A stretch of 64,000 nt of DNA from Bacillota bacterium (GTDB taxonomy: Bacteria; Bacillota; Clostridia; Christensenellales; SZUA-584), in assembly GCA_023408075.1 (NCBI GenBank), contig JAEYKW010000001.1, positions 1 through 64,000 on the forward strand. The letters run 5' to 3'. This document shows, piece by piece, positions 50,621-58,557 of the stretch; within the stretch, counting starts at the first letter, position 1; each line of letters starts with the position of its first letter. The translations under genes and the position numbers were made by a program. The notes beneath the pieces were generated by a model. That model had not been told where the DNA came from and searched no databases. It was given only the letters and a program-made list of their open reading frames with translations.

Positions 50621-51538
50621 ATGTATCAGTATCAGTATTCGAGCCAAAAAGATATCGAAGCCATCACGGCAAAGTTTTCGCTGAGTATTTCTGATATCGC
50701 CATTCATCATGAAGCGGAGCGTCAGGAAAAGCACAGCGACGTCATTACCGCTCAAATGAAAAACGCGATGGACGTGATGAAAGCCAATATACAGGCGGGC
50801 ATTGTATCCACCGAGCCGTCAATCGGCGGGCTGATCGGCCAGAATGCCGCCAGAATGTATGATTACGCTGTCAGTAAAGAGCCGCTCAGCGGCAGCACGC
50901 TTGGCAGCGCCATCGCGTATGCGCTCGCGGTCACCGAAGAAAACGCGCGCATGAAGCGCATCACCGCCTGCCCGACTGCCGGCGCCTGCGGCGTTGTGCC
51001 CGGATGCCTGTTTGCTGTCTGCGAGCACAGAAGCCTTGGTGACGACATGATATTAAAAGGCCTGTTCAACGCTTCGGCCATTGGCATCATCATTGCGGAC
51101 AACGCCACAATCAGCGGGGCGGAGGGCGGCTGTCAGGCAGAAATCGGCGCGGCCTCGGCCATGGCGGCCTCGGCTCTGACGGAGATTGCGGGCGGCAGCG
51201 TGACGGCATGCCTCAATGCGGCGGCCATCGCGCTAAAAAATATACTCGGGCTCGTGTGCGACCCCGTGGCGGGTCTTGTGGAAGTGCCATGCTCCAAGCG
51301 CAACGCCATGGGCGTGGCCAATGCGTTTGCGTCGGCGGATCTGGCATTGAGCGGCATACTGAGCGTGATTCCGCTCGATGAAGTGGTCGCAGCGATGAAA
51401 GAAGTGGGCAGGGCACTGCCTTATGAACTCAAAGAGACCGCAAAGGGCGGCGTGGCGGCTTCGTGCACGGCCAGAGAGATCAAGCAAAGGATGAGCCAGT
51501 GCGCCGCAGAGATATATGAAAAACAACTATCTACATAA
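50621..51538 (+). CDS. sdaAA: L-serine dehydratase, alpha subunit
   Basis: Catalytic iron-sulfur subunit, 305 residues. The conserved Cys ligands are visible in TACPTAGACGVVPG, GAEGGCQAEIGAASAMAASA and LVCDPVAGLVEVPC, together with SIGGLIGQNAARM near residue 68 and the C-terminal KETAKGGVAASCTAREI. It starts 10 bases after sdaAB, with AAGGAG upstream of the ATG. Serine could come from glycine produced in purine breakdown; that link is inferred from the setting. Confidence 0.95.
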   Translation: MYQYQYSSQKDIEAITAKFSLSISDIAIHHEAERQEKHSDVITAQMKNAMDVMKANIQAGIVSTEPSIGGLIGQNAARMYDYAVSKEPLSGSTLGSAIAYALAVTEENARMKRITACPTAGACGVVPGCLFAVCEHRSLGDDMILKGLFNASAIGIIIADNATISGAEGGCQAEIGAASAMAASALTEIAGGSVTACLNAAAIALKNILGLVCDPVAGLVEVPCSKRNAMGVANAFASADLALSGILSVIPLDEVVAAMKEVGRALPYELKETAKGGVAASCTAREIKQRMSQCAAEIYEKQLST

Positions 51539-51541
51539 TAA

Positions 51542-51571
51542 ATGACATATCCATACACAATATGATATTAT
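51542..51571 (+). promoter_or_regulatory. Promoter of the YheO-like regulator
   Basis: ATGACA at 51542-51547, 18-base spacer, then TATTAT at 51566-51571 preceded by TGA, an extended -10. Confidence 0.55.
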
Positions 51572-51621
51572 ATAATTGAAATTATAAAAGCTTATCATCA
51601 ATTATATTGGAGGGGGCATGT

Positions 51622-52263
51622 ATGGATAGAACTTTTTTAATGCCTTTTTGGGTACAACTGGCCAAGGGGATTACGGGCCATTTCGGCGATAACTGCGAGG
51701 TTGTGATTCACGACCTGACGGAGGACGACGAGCATACGATTGTGTATATTGAAAACGGCCATGTGACGGGCAGAAAAGTCGGAGACGGGTCTTCGAGAAT
51801 CGTTTTTGAGGCGCGCAACAAAAAACCCGAAGAGCTCGAAGACAGAATCAACTATCTGACGCAGACGGAGGGCGGCCGTGTGCTCAAATCGAGCACCATC
51901 TATATCAGGGACAACAACGGCAAGGTTGTGGGCATATTCGCCATCAATTACGACATTACGAACCTGATGATGGTGGACTACACGTTAAAGAGCCTCATCG
52001 CCACAAGAAACGACGACGAAGAACCCGAGAAGATCACAAAAGGCGTGAACGGGCTGCTGCATGAGCTCATTGAAGAATCGGTGAAGCTTGTGAACAAGCC
52101 GGTTTCGCAGATGAACAGGGAAGATAAAATCAAAGCGATTAAATTCCTGCAGGACAAGGGTGCTTTCCTGATCACAAAATCGGGTGACAAGGTATCGAAG
52201 TATTTCGGTATATCGAAGTTCACTTTATACAATTACATTGACGTAAAAGAGAACGGAAAATAG
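51622..52263 (+). CDS. YheO-like PAS-domain transcription regulator
   Basis: DNA-binding regulator of 213 residues from MDRTFLMPFWVQLAKGITGH. The N-terminal PAS-like domain (about 10-125) includes GDNCEVVIHDLTEDDEHTIV and IRDNNGKVVGIFAINYDIT. The C-terminal helix-turn-helix is KAIKFLQDKGAFLITKSG then VSKYFGISKFTLYNYID. ATG 51622 follows GGAGGGGG. It stands between the serine dehydratase genes and the xanthine dehydrogenase leader, so it is a candidate sensor for one of these operons. Confidence 0.87.
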   Translation: MDRTFLMPFWVQLAKGITGHFGDNCEVVIHDLTEDDEHTIVYIENGHVTGRKVGDGSSRIVFEARNKKPEELEDRINYLTQTEGGRVLKSSTIYIRDNNGKVVGIFAINYDITNLMMVDYTLKSLIATRNDDEEPEKITKGVNGLLHELIEESVKLVNKPVSQMNREDKIKAIKFLQDKGAFLITKSGDKVSKYFGISKFTLYNYIDVKENGK

Positions 52264-52289
52264 AGAAGCATACATAGGGGATACAGCCA

Positions 52290-52442
52290 GTGAAAGCCTG
52301 CATGGCGCTTATCGATCGCAACGCTTCAGGCATCAAGGCAGGCAAGTTGCCTGAAGATGACAGCATAAAAATTATTTGCTCCCGAAGGCTTTTCAGGCAT
52401 GTCCGCCCCTTGAAGCAGCTTGACATTGGCTATATGAGTTGA
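52290..52442 (+). other. Possible 50-codon ORF in the xdh upstream region
   Basis: GTG 52290 to TGA 52440-52442, with ATAGGGG about 12 bases upstream; product includes KAGKLPEDDSIKIICSRRLF. No family recognised, and its end overlaps the xdh promoter. It may be a chance frame. Confidence 0.25.
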
Positions 52443-52448
52443 TAGAAT
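52420..52448 (+). promoter_or_regulatory. Strong sigma-A promoter of the xdhABC-guaD operon
   Basis: A perfect TTGACA at 52420-52425, 17-base spacer, TAGAAT at 52443-52448. Transcription should start near 52455, just before a GGCCGC/GCGGCC hairpin (52472-52504) and the riboswitch. Confidence 0.85.
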
Positions 52449-52511
52449 TAAAGTACAACGAAACAGGTTATGGCCGCTGATTGGTGCGTATTAAGTCTGC
52501 GGCCTTTGGTA

Positions 52512-52582
52512 CTCTTGTATAAGTCCATTAATCGGTATGGACGTCTCTACAGGCGACCGTAAATTGCCCCAGGCTACAAGAG
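52512..52582 (+). ncRNA. Divergent purine (guanine-family) riboswitch aptamer
   Basis: P1 is CTCTTGTA/TACAAGAG (52512-52519/52575-52582); P2 is GTCCAT/ATGGAC with a loop containing CGG. J2/3 is GTCTCTAC, close to the usual GTTTCTAC. P3 is GGCGA/TTGCC with the canonical loop CCGTAAA (52557-52563). The base before P1' is C (52574), the position that reads a guanine-like ligand. Odd points are a T-to-C change in J2/3, mismatched closing pairs of P3, and J3/1 longer than normal. It precedes xanthine dehydrogenase and guanine deaminase, so guanine, xanthine or 2'-deoxyguanosine are all possible ligands. Confidence 0.85.
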
Positions 52583-52674
52583 ATACATGTTGAGTAATCG
52601 TGCTGTGCGCCGGGTGAACCGGACAAGATCAGCCCCGATTCTCAAGGTGTATCTTTTGCGGGTCCGGGGTTTTT
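52581..52674 (+). promoter_or_regulatory. Expression platform with two competing hairpins
   Basis: Hairpin 1: AGATACA, TTGAG and AATC (52581-52599) pair with GATT, CTCAA and TGTATCT (52637-52654), followed by TTTTG. Hairpin 2: CCCCG (52633-52637) pairs with CGGGG (52665-52669), or CCGGAC (52619-52624) with GTCCGG (52662-52667), followed by TTTTTG. The two cannot form together, and hairpin 1 overlaps the P1 3' strand by two bases. Confidence 0.6.
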
Positions 52675-52683
52675 GTATTCAGA

Positions 52684-52888
52684 CCGCCTCTTTTTCCGGC
52701 AGGCGGCAGACATGGGTCTGCCAGACAGTAAGGAATGACATCGCACCAAATGTCATTGCTATGGAACGTAACTAAATCGGTCATCCAGTCCACTGTGGAG
52801 TGAGGAAGCAAGTGACGACCGCGAAGTGGATCATGATCTGAAAACAGATTCTTCACCCGCGCTGCGGGTTCAGAATGACCGTATCTGT
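52684..52888 (+). repeat. Structured palindromic sequences in the xdh leader
   Basis: A run of inverted repeats with no gene: CCGCCT/AGGCGG, GGCAGAC/GTCTGCC (52705-52722), AATGACA/TGTCATT (52734-52757), and ATTCT-CCCGC/GCGGG-AGAAT (52848-52876) inside ACAGAT/ATCTGT. The last resembles widespread palindromic intergenic repeats of clostridia. The remainder to 53050 is featureless. Confidence 0.55.
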
Positions 52889-53050
52889 AGCTTTTTGTTC
52901 ATTAGCACAGACAGCACATGATGATTTGAGTGAGCGTTGGCGCTTGATTGCGCAGTCGATCGAATGACAGATGGAAGTTTCATGTTGATTGCGCTTAGAC
53001 ATAGCTACACAAGACATTGTTAAAGACAATGCGATAAGGGGGAATGCGTT

Positions 53051-55363
53051 GTGAGTCAGGTGGGAAAAAGTGTAACGCGCGTGGATGCGCTCGATAAAGC
53101 AACCGGACGCGCCAAGTATACCGACGATCTTTGCGACAAGAGCGCGCTGATTGCCGTCGTCGTCCGGTCTACCATTGCGCACGGGTATGTGAAATCCATC
53201 GACGTCTCCGAGGCGGAAAAGGTGCCCGGCGTCGTGAAGATATTCACGTGCTTTGACGTGCCGGATATCCAGTTCCCGACCGCGGGGCATCCGTGGTCCA
53301 CCGACCCCGGGCATCAGGACGTGGCCGACAGGCTGCTCCTCAACCGCCATGTGCGCTATTACGGCGACGACGTGGCCGCCGTGGTGGCGGAGAACGAGGT
53401 GGCCGCAGCGCAGGCGGCCCGCGCCGTGAAAGTGGAATACGAGGAACTGCCCTTTGTGCTGGACCCGCAGGAGGCGATGAAGGACGGCGCGCCGCAGCTG
53501 CACGACCAATACCCGGACAATTTACTCAAGCACACGTCTCTCAGCATCGGCAACTACGACGAGGCGATCAAGGAGCCGGGGCTCATCTGCGTGGACAAAT
53601 GGTACGACACGCAGGTGGTGCAGCACTGCCATATTGAAAACTTTATTGCGTACGCTTACGGTGAGGGCGACCGAATCGTCGTCGTGGCTTCCACGCAAAT
53701 ACCGCACATCGTCCGCCGGACGGTGGGGCAGGCGCTCGGTATACCGTGGGGCAAGGTCCGCATCGTGAAGCCCTACATCGGCGGCGGCTTCGGGAACAAG
53801 CAGGATACACTGTATGAACCGTTGCTGGCATACATCACGCAGCAGCTCGGCGGCCGTCTCGTGAAGATCGACGTACCGCGCGAGGACACATTCGTCAGCA
53901 ACCGCACGCGCCACGCCATACGCTCGCACATTGTATCGTGGGTACGACCGGACGGCACATACGTGGCGCGCAAGCTCGAGGCGTTCTCGGATCAGGGTGC
54001 GTACGCGTCGCACGGGCACGCGATTGTGGCCAAGGGCATGGGTGCGTTCCCGCAGATGTATCCCTGTCCCAATGTGCAGGGCGACTGTTATACCGTCTAT
54101 ACGAATAAATCCTCTGCCGGCGCGATGCGCGGCTACGGCATACCGCAGGCGATGTTCGCGGTGGAGAGCCACACGGACGATGTGTGCAAGGCGATCGGTA
54201 TGGACCCGGAAGCGTTTCGCCGCAAGAACCTGATGCCGCAGGGTTATAAGGATAATTTCTCAAAAAACGAGAATTACTATGATACCTACAACCAGTGCCT
54301 CGACAAGGCGATGGATTATATGGATTATCATAAGAAGATAGAGGAATACAGGAACCAGACCGGCCCCATCCGCCGCGGCCTCGGGATATCCTGCTTCTGG
54401 TACAACACGGCGGTTTGGCCCATCGCGCTCGAGCATTCCTCCTGCCGCATGGTGCTTAATGAAGACGGCTCGATGCAGCTTCAGGTGGGCGAAACGGAGA
54501 TCGGGCAGGGTGCCGACACGGTGTTTGCGCAGATGGCGGCAGATGTGGTGGGCCTTAAGGACTACAACGATGTGCATGTCGTCTCGTGTCAGGACACCGA
54601 CGTTTCGCCGTACGGCCTCGGCGCATATGCCTCGCGCCAGACTTATGTGTGCGGATTCTCCATCACACAGACAGGCCAGATACTCAAGGAAAAGATATTA
54701 AAGCACGCCAGCGAGCTGACGCGCATGGCGGAAGCGAGCCTCGACGTGATCGACAGCAACATCGTCCGCAAGACGGACGGGCGCGTGATGATGTCGCTGG
54801 AGGAGCTGGCGACCGAAGTGATTTACAGCATGAAAAAGAGCGACCATATCACCGCCGAATCCAGCTACCATATCACCAACAACGCGTATTCCTTCGGCTG
54901 CTGCATCGCCGAGGTGGAGGTGGATGTCCCGCTCTGCAAGGCGACGCTCAAAAAAATCGTCAACGTGCACGACTGCGGGACACTGATCAACCCGGCACTG
55001 GCCGAGGCGCAGGTGCACGGCGGCATGTCGATGGGCATCGGCTACGGGCTCTCCGAGCAGCTGCTGTTTGACCCAAAGTCCGGCAAGCCGCTCAACAACA
55101 ACTTGCTGGATTACAAGCTCTCGACGATGCTTGATCACCCGCATCTGGAGGCGCAGTTCGTGGAAAACCCGGAACCCACCAACCCGTTCGGCACCAAGGC
55201 GCTGGGTGAGCCGCCGGCCACGCCCGTCGCGCCCGCGATACGCAACGCGATACTAAACGCCACCGGCGTTGCGGTTGACAAGCTGCCGCTGAACCCGCAC
55301 AACCTGTTCCAGCGGTTCAGCGAGGAAGGGCTCATCGACGATCCCTCAAAAGAGGAGGAATAA
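53051..55363 (+). CDS. xdhA: Xanthine dehydrogenase, molybdenum-binding subunit
   Basis: Catalytic subunit of a three-subunit molybdenum hydroxylase, 770 residues. The N-terminal domain opens VTRVDALDKATGRAKYTDDL. The molybdopterin sites are seen in VRIVKPYIGGGFGNKQDTLY, AGAMRGYGIPQAMFAVE, EIGQGADTVFAQMAA and the end LGEPPATPVAPAIRNAI with the active-site Glu. The start is GTG 53051 after AAGGGGGAATGCGTT. A long leader with promoter, riboswitch and repeats precedes it; xdhB, xdhC and guaD follow closely. Confidence 0.94.
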   Translation: MSQVGKSVTRVDALDKATGRAKYTDDLCDKSALIAVVVRSTIAHGYVKSIDVSEAEKVPGVVKIFTCFDVPDIQFPTAGHPWSTDPGHQDVADRLLLNRHVRYYGDDVAAVVAENEVAAAQAARAVKVEYEELPFVLDPQEAMKDGAPQLHDQYPDNLLKHTSLSIGNYDEAIKEPGLICVDKWYDTQVVQHCHIENFIAYAYGEGDRIVVVASTQIPHIVRRTVGQALGIPWGKVRIVKPYIGGGFGNKQDTLYEPLLAYITQQLGGRLVKIDVPREDTFVSNRTRHAIRSHIVSWVRPDGTYVARKLEAFSDQGAYASHGHAIVAKGMGAFPQMYPCPNVQGDCYTVYTNKSSAGAMRGYGIPQAMFAVESHTDDVCKAIGMDPEAFRRKNLMPQGYKDNFSKNENYYDTYNQCLDKAMDYMDYHKKIEEYRNQTGPIRRGLGISCFWYNTAVWPIALEHSSCRMVLNEDGSMQLQVGETEIGQGADTVFAQMAADVVGLKDYNDVHVVSCQDTDVSPYGLGAYASRQTYVCGFSITQTGQILKEKILKHASELTRMAEASLDVIDSNIVRKTDGRVMMSLEELATEVIYSMKKSDHITAESSYHITNNAYSFGCCIAEVEVDVPLCKATLKKIVNVHDCGTLINPALAEAQVHGGMSMGIGYGLSEQLLFDPKSGKPLNNNLLDYKLSTMLDHPHLEAQFVENPEPTNPFGTKALGEPPATPVAPAIRNAILNATGVAVDKLPLNPHNLFQRFSEEGLIDDPSKEEE

Positions 55364-55369
55364 ACAGCT

Positions 55370-56254
55370 ATGTTTGATATGAAGGAATTATACGAAGCGC
55401 AGAGCGTGGCGGATGCCGTCCGTCTGCGCGCGGAGCACCCGGATGCGCATATCATCGCGGGGGGCTCCGACGTGCTGATACAGATGCGCGAGGGCAAGCG
55501 CGCGGGCGCTGAACTGATCTCCCTCTACATGATCGAAGAGATGCGCGGCGTCAGCGTCGACGGAGACGAAGCGATCCGCATCGGCTCGCTCACCAGCTTC
55601 TCGCACATCACGAAGGACCCGATCATACAAAAATATATCAACGTTCTCGGAGAAGCCGTGGATCAGGTGGGCGGCCCGCAGATTCGCAACATCGCGACCA
55701 TCGGCGGCAACACCTGCAACGGCGTGACGTCTGCGGACTCCGCGTCCACGCTGCACGCGTGGGAAGCGCTTGTGGAGCTGACCGGCCCGGAGGGGGCGCG
55801 GCGCGTCCCCATCAAGGAGTTTTATATCAAGGCGGGCACGGTGGATATCCGCCCCGGCGAGATACAGACCGCGCTCATCATACCAAAGGAGAGCTACGCG
55901 GATACCAGCGGCAGCTACATCAAATACGCCATGCGCAATGCGATGGACATCGCGACGCTGGGGTGCTCCGTCAATGTGCGCCTGTCGCCGGACAAAAAGA
56001 CGTTCGAGCGCGTACGCATCGCCTATGGCGTGGCGGGGCCTGTGCCCATGCGCGCGCCCTCTGCGGAAGCCGCGGCAAACGGAAGTCCTGTATCTGAAGC
56101 GACAGTGAAGGCTTTCGGCAAGGCGGTATTGCAGGACATCAATCCGCGCGATTCGTGGCGCGCATCCAAGGCGCTGCGCCAGCAAATCGCCGTGGAGCTC
56201 GCAAAACGCGCGCTTGTCGAGTCGGTAAAACGCTGCGGAGGTGAGCTCATATGA
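55370..56254 (+). CDS. xdhB: Xanthine dehydrogenase, FAD-binding subunit
   Basis: FAD subunit passing electrons from the iron-sulfur protein to the acceptor. The 294 residues hold HIIAGGSDVLIQMREGKRAG (FAD loop), IRIGSLTSFSHITKDPII, QIRNIATIGGNTCNGVTSAD then SASTLHAWEA, and RVRIAYGVAGPVPMRA near the end. AAGAGGAGGAATAAACAGCT precedes the ATG, 6 bases after xdhA. Its stop overlaps xdhC by ATGA. Confidence 0.95.
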   Translation: MFDMKELYEAQSVADAVRLRAEHPDAHIIAGGSDVLIQMREGKRAGAELISLYMIEEMRGVSVDGDEAIRIGSLTSFSHITKDPIIQKYINVLGEAVDQVGGPQIRNIATIGGNTCNGVTSADSASTLHAWEALVELTGPEGARRVPIKEFYIKAGTVDIRPGEIQTALIIPKESYADTSGSYIKYAMRNAMDIATLGCSVNVRLSPDKKTFERVRIAYGVAGPVPMRAPSAEAAANGSPVSEATVKAFGKAVLQDINPRDSWRASKALRQQIAVELAKRALVESVKRCGGELI

Positions 56255-56751
56255 AAGACCAGTACCGGATGATAGAATTTAACCTCAACGGCAAGGACGT
56301 GGCTGTCATGGCGGACGCCCGCGCGTCGCTGACGGATTTGCTGCGCAACGACTTTCGCATGACCTCCGTGAAGAAGGGCTGCGAGGTGGGCGAGTGCGGC
56401 GCATGTAACGTGCTCATCGACGGCGAATGCTTCAACTCCTGCATCTATCTGGCGGTGTGGGCGCGCGGCAAGAAGGTGCGCACACTCGAAAGCCTGCTCG
56501 GCCCGAACGGCGAGCTCAGCGATATCCAGCAGGCGTTTATCGACGAATCTGCCGTGCAGTGCGGCTTTTGCACGCCCGGCTTCATCATGTCTGCCATCGA
56601 GATACTCGAGAGCGGCAAGGAGTACACCGACGACGAGCTGCGCAAGCTGATGAGCGGGCATCTGTGCCGCTGCACCGGCTACGAGAACATACTGCGCGCC
56701 GTGAAGAAAACGATGTATAAGCGCCTCGGCAAAGAGATGCCGGCTGAATAA
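56251..56751 (+). CDS. xdhC: Xanthine dehydrogenase, 2Fe-2S subunit
   Basis: Small iron-sulfur subunit with two [2Fe-2S] clusters. The 166 residues have KKGCEVGECGACNVLIDGEC (plant-type cluster), and CGFCTPGFIMSAIEIL with HLCRCTGYENILRAVKKT (second cluster). Length and order match the family. The ATG lies after CGGAGGTGAGCTCAT and overlaps the end of xdhB. Note that the gene name xdhC in E. coli means this subunit, not the XdhC/CoxI maturation protein at 32274. Confidence 0.95.
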   Translation: MKDQYRMIEFNLNGKDVAVMADARASLTDLLRNDFRMTSVKKGCEVGECGACNVLIDGECFNSCIYLAVWARGKKVRTLESLLGPNGELSDIQQAFIDESAVQCGFCTPGFIMSAIEILESGKEYTDDELRKLMSGHLCRCTGYENILRAVKKTMYKRLGKEMPAE

Positions 56752-56825
56752 CACGCGCGTTCTCAGCTTGTGCTGATGCACCCGGCCGACATGAACAGAA
56801 TACAAAAATCGGAGTGATCAAAAAA

Positions 56826-58100
56826 GTGTCAATGGATAGTTTGCTTATTCTCAAAGGGAATATCATATATACACAAACGCAGCAGAAGCTGACGGCTGTG
56901 GAAAACGGCTATATCGTCAGCGAAAACGGCAGGGTGACGGGTGTGTTTTCCGAGCTGCCGGAAAAATACCGGAATGCCGCCGTAACGGATTGCGGCAGCA
57001 GCGTGATACTGCCGGGATTGGTGGATTTGCATGTGCACGCGCCGCAGTTTGCCGTACGCGGTATGGGTATGGATTTGGAGCTCATCCCATGGCTTGAAAA
57101 GTACGCGTTTCCGGAAGAAGCGAAGTATTCAAGCTCTGAATACGCGGCGGCGGCTTACGGGGCTTTTTGTGCTGCTCTGAAATCCGGCGTGACCACGCGC
57201 GCATCCGTCTACGCGACGGTGCATGCCACCACGGCGGATATGCTGATGCGGATGCTCGAGGAATCCGGCCTTGTCACGTACGTCGGCAAGGTCAATATGG
57301 ACCGCAACTGCGCGCCCGCGCTGGCGGAGACGACACAAGGGTCAATCAAAGACACGGAAGACTGGATCCGCCGTTCACACACAGCGTTTGAAAACACAAA
57401 GCCGGTCATTACGCCGCGCTTTGTGCCGACCTGCACACCCGAGCTTATGGAACAGCTCGGCGAGATGGCACAGCGCTATGGCGTTCCGGTCCAGTCGCAC
57501 CTGTCCGAAAATCTATACGAGATAGAGCTCGTGAAGCAGCTGCACCCGGAGGATGAAAGTTACGGCCACGTGTACCGCCGATACGGCCTCTTCGGGCAGC
57601 AGCCGACCATCATGGCGCACTGCGTTCACCTGTCGGACAGCGAGATGGATTTCATCCGTGACAGCGGGGTGACCGTGGCACACTGCCCTCAGTCCAACTT
57701 CAATCTGCGCAGCGGCATCGCGCCGGTTCGCCGCATGTTCGAGAAGGGGCTCAGCGTCGGGCTGGGTACCGACGTCGCGGGCGGTTTCTCAATATCGATG
57801 TTCCGTGCGGTTTCCGACGCGATACAAGCCTCCAAGCTGTATTCGGTGTTCGTGGATCAGCACGCAGCGCCGCTGACACTGCCGGAAGCGTTCTACATGG
57901 CCACCAAGGGCGGCGGAAGCTTCTTCGGGCTTGTGGGCAGCTTTGAGCCGGGCTATGAGCTCGACGCCGTGGTGATTGACGACAGCGGTTTGAACGGCCT
58001 TAATCCGCTGACGCTGCCGCAGCGCCTGGAGCGGATTGTGCATCTCTCCACAGAACAAAATATTGTGAAAAAATATGTGAAGGGGAAGCTGCTGCGGTAA
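56826..58100 (+). CDS. guaD: Guanine deaminase
   Basis: Zinc enzyme converting guanine to xanthine, the substrate of the XdhABC enzyme encoded just upstream. The 424 residues show LPGLVDLHVHAPQFAVRG (His-x-His then the guanine-deaminase-specific APQFAVRG), RFVPTCTPELMEQLG, VQSHLSENLYEIELV, AHCVHLSDSEM, HCPQSNFNLRSGIAP and VGLGTDVAGGFSISMF. The start is uncertain: GGAG lies 11 bases before GTG 56826; GTG 56814 and ATG 56832 are also in frame. Followed by a terminator hairpin. Confidence 0.94.
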   Translation: MSMDSLLILKGNIIYTQTQQKLTAVENGYIVSENGRVTGVFSELPEKYRNAAVTDCGSSVILPGLVDLHVHAPQFAVRGMGMDLELIPWLEKYAFPEEAKYSSSEYAAAAYGAFCAALKSGVTTRASVYATVHATTADMLMRMLEESGLVTYVGKVNMDRNCAPALAETTQGSIKDTEDWIRRSHTAFENTKPVITPRFVPTCTPELMEQLGEMAQRYGVPVQSHLSENLYEIELVKQLHPEDESYGHVYRRYGLFGQQPTIMAHCVHLSDSEMDFIRDSGVTVAHCPQSNFNLRSGIAPVRRMFEKGLSVGLGTDVAGGFSISMFRAVSDAIQASKLYSVFVDQHAAPLTLPEAFYMATKGGGSFFGLVGSFEPGYELDAVVIDDSGLNGLNPLTLPQRLERIVHLSTEQNIVKKYVKGKLLR

Positions 58101-58114
58101 ATAAACAATGTGAG

Positions 58115-58134
58115 CCGTCCGTCACCGGGCGGTT
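58115..58134 (+). terminator. Terminator-like hairpin after guaD, upstream copy
   Basis: CCGTCCG pairs with CGGGCGG around TCAC. The T tract is missing because repeat A (copy 3) begins there; a near copy with T-rich tail lies at 58327. Confidence 0.5.
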
Positions 58135-58137
58135 CGT

Positions 58138-58326
58138 AGCGTCAAAAAACCTCACTTATTGGCCCCCTCTGACGAGGGGGCTGTCGCTGGCAGGCGACTG
58201 GGGGAGAGAAAATGGCTTAAATCGGCCTAGTCTTATCACTCCCTCCGGCACTTCGTGCCACCTCCCGGTCCATTCCAGCGGGATAGTCGTCTGAGGGAGG
58301 CTTGAAAGACTTTATCGACACACTGA
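58138..58326 (+). repeat. Dispersed repeat family A, copy 3
   Basis: Very like the copy at 2532: GGCCCCCTCTGACGAGGGGG, CTGGGGGAGAGAAAA, CACTCCCTCCGGCACTTCGT, GATAGTCGTCTGAGGGAGGC and GACTTTATCGACACACTG. It is bordered by two copies (17 of 20 bases equal) of a terminator hairpin. Confidence 0.8.
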
Positions 58327-58359
58327 CCGTCCGCCACTGGGCGGCTTTCTTATTTTTCA
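58327..58359 (+). terminator. Terminator of the xdhABC-guaD operon, downstream copy
   Basis: CCGTCCG pairs with TGGGCGG (G-U included) around CCAC, followed by CTTTCTTATTTTT. Confidence 0.65.
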
Positions 58360-58380
58360 GACAAATATCGCGGCATCTAC

Positions 58381-58394
58381 GTTGCCATGGCAAC
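58381..58394. other. Perfect palindrome upstream of the molybdenum operon
   Basis: GTTGCCATGGCAAC, 14 bases, lies about 165 bases before the MoeA-like gene. An extended -10 (TGCTAATAT, 58414-58422) follows it. It could be an operator, but one or a few such palindromes are expected by chance in 64 kb. The remainder to 58557 shows nothing. Confidence 0.3.
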
Positions 58395-58557
58395 ATACTT
58401 TTCACCATTTTTATGCTAATATAGCTCCAATAAAAGTGTTACATATTAACAACGATGTTCAAAATAAGAGCAGATCGTTTTAGCCGTTTATTTTAAACCG
58501 GCTGATTCCGCAACGAAGCGATTAAACAAATGAATAGCGACGGTATGGGGAGACAAC

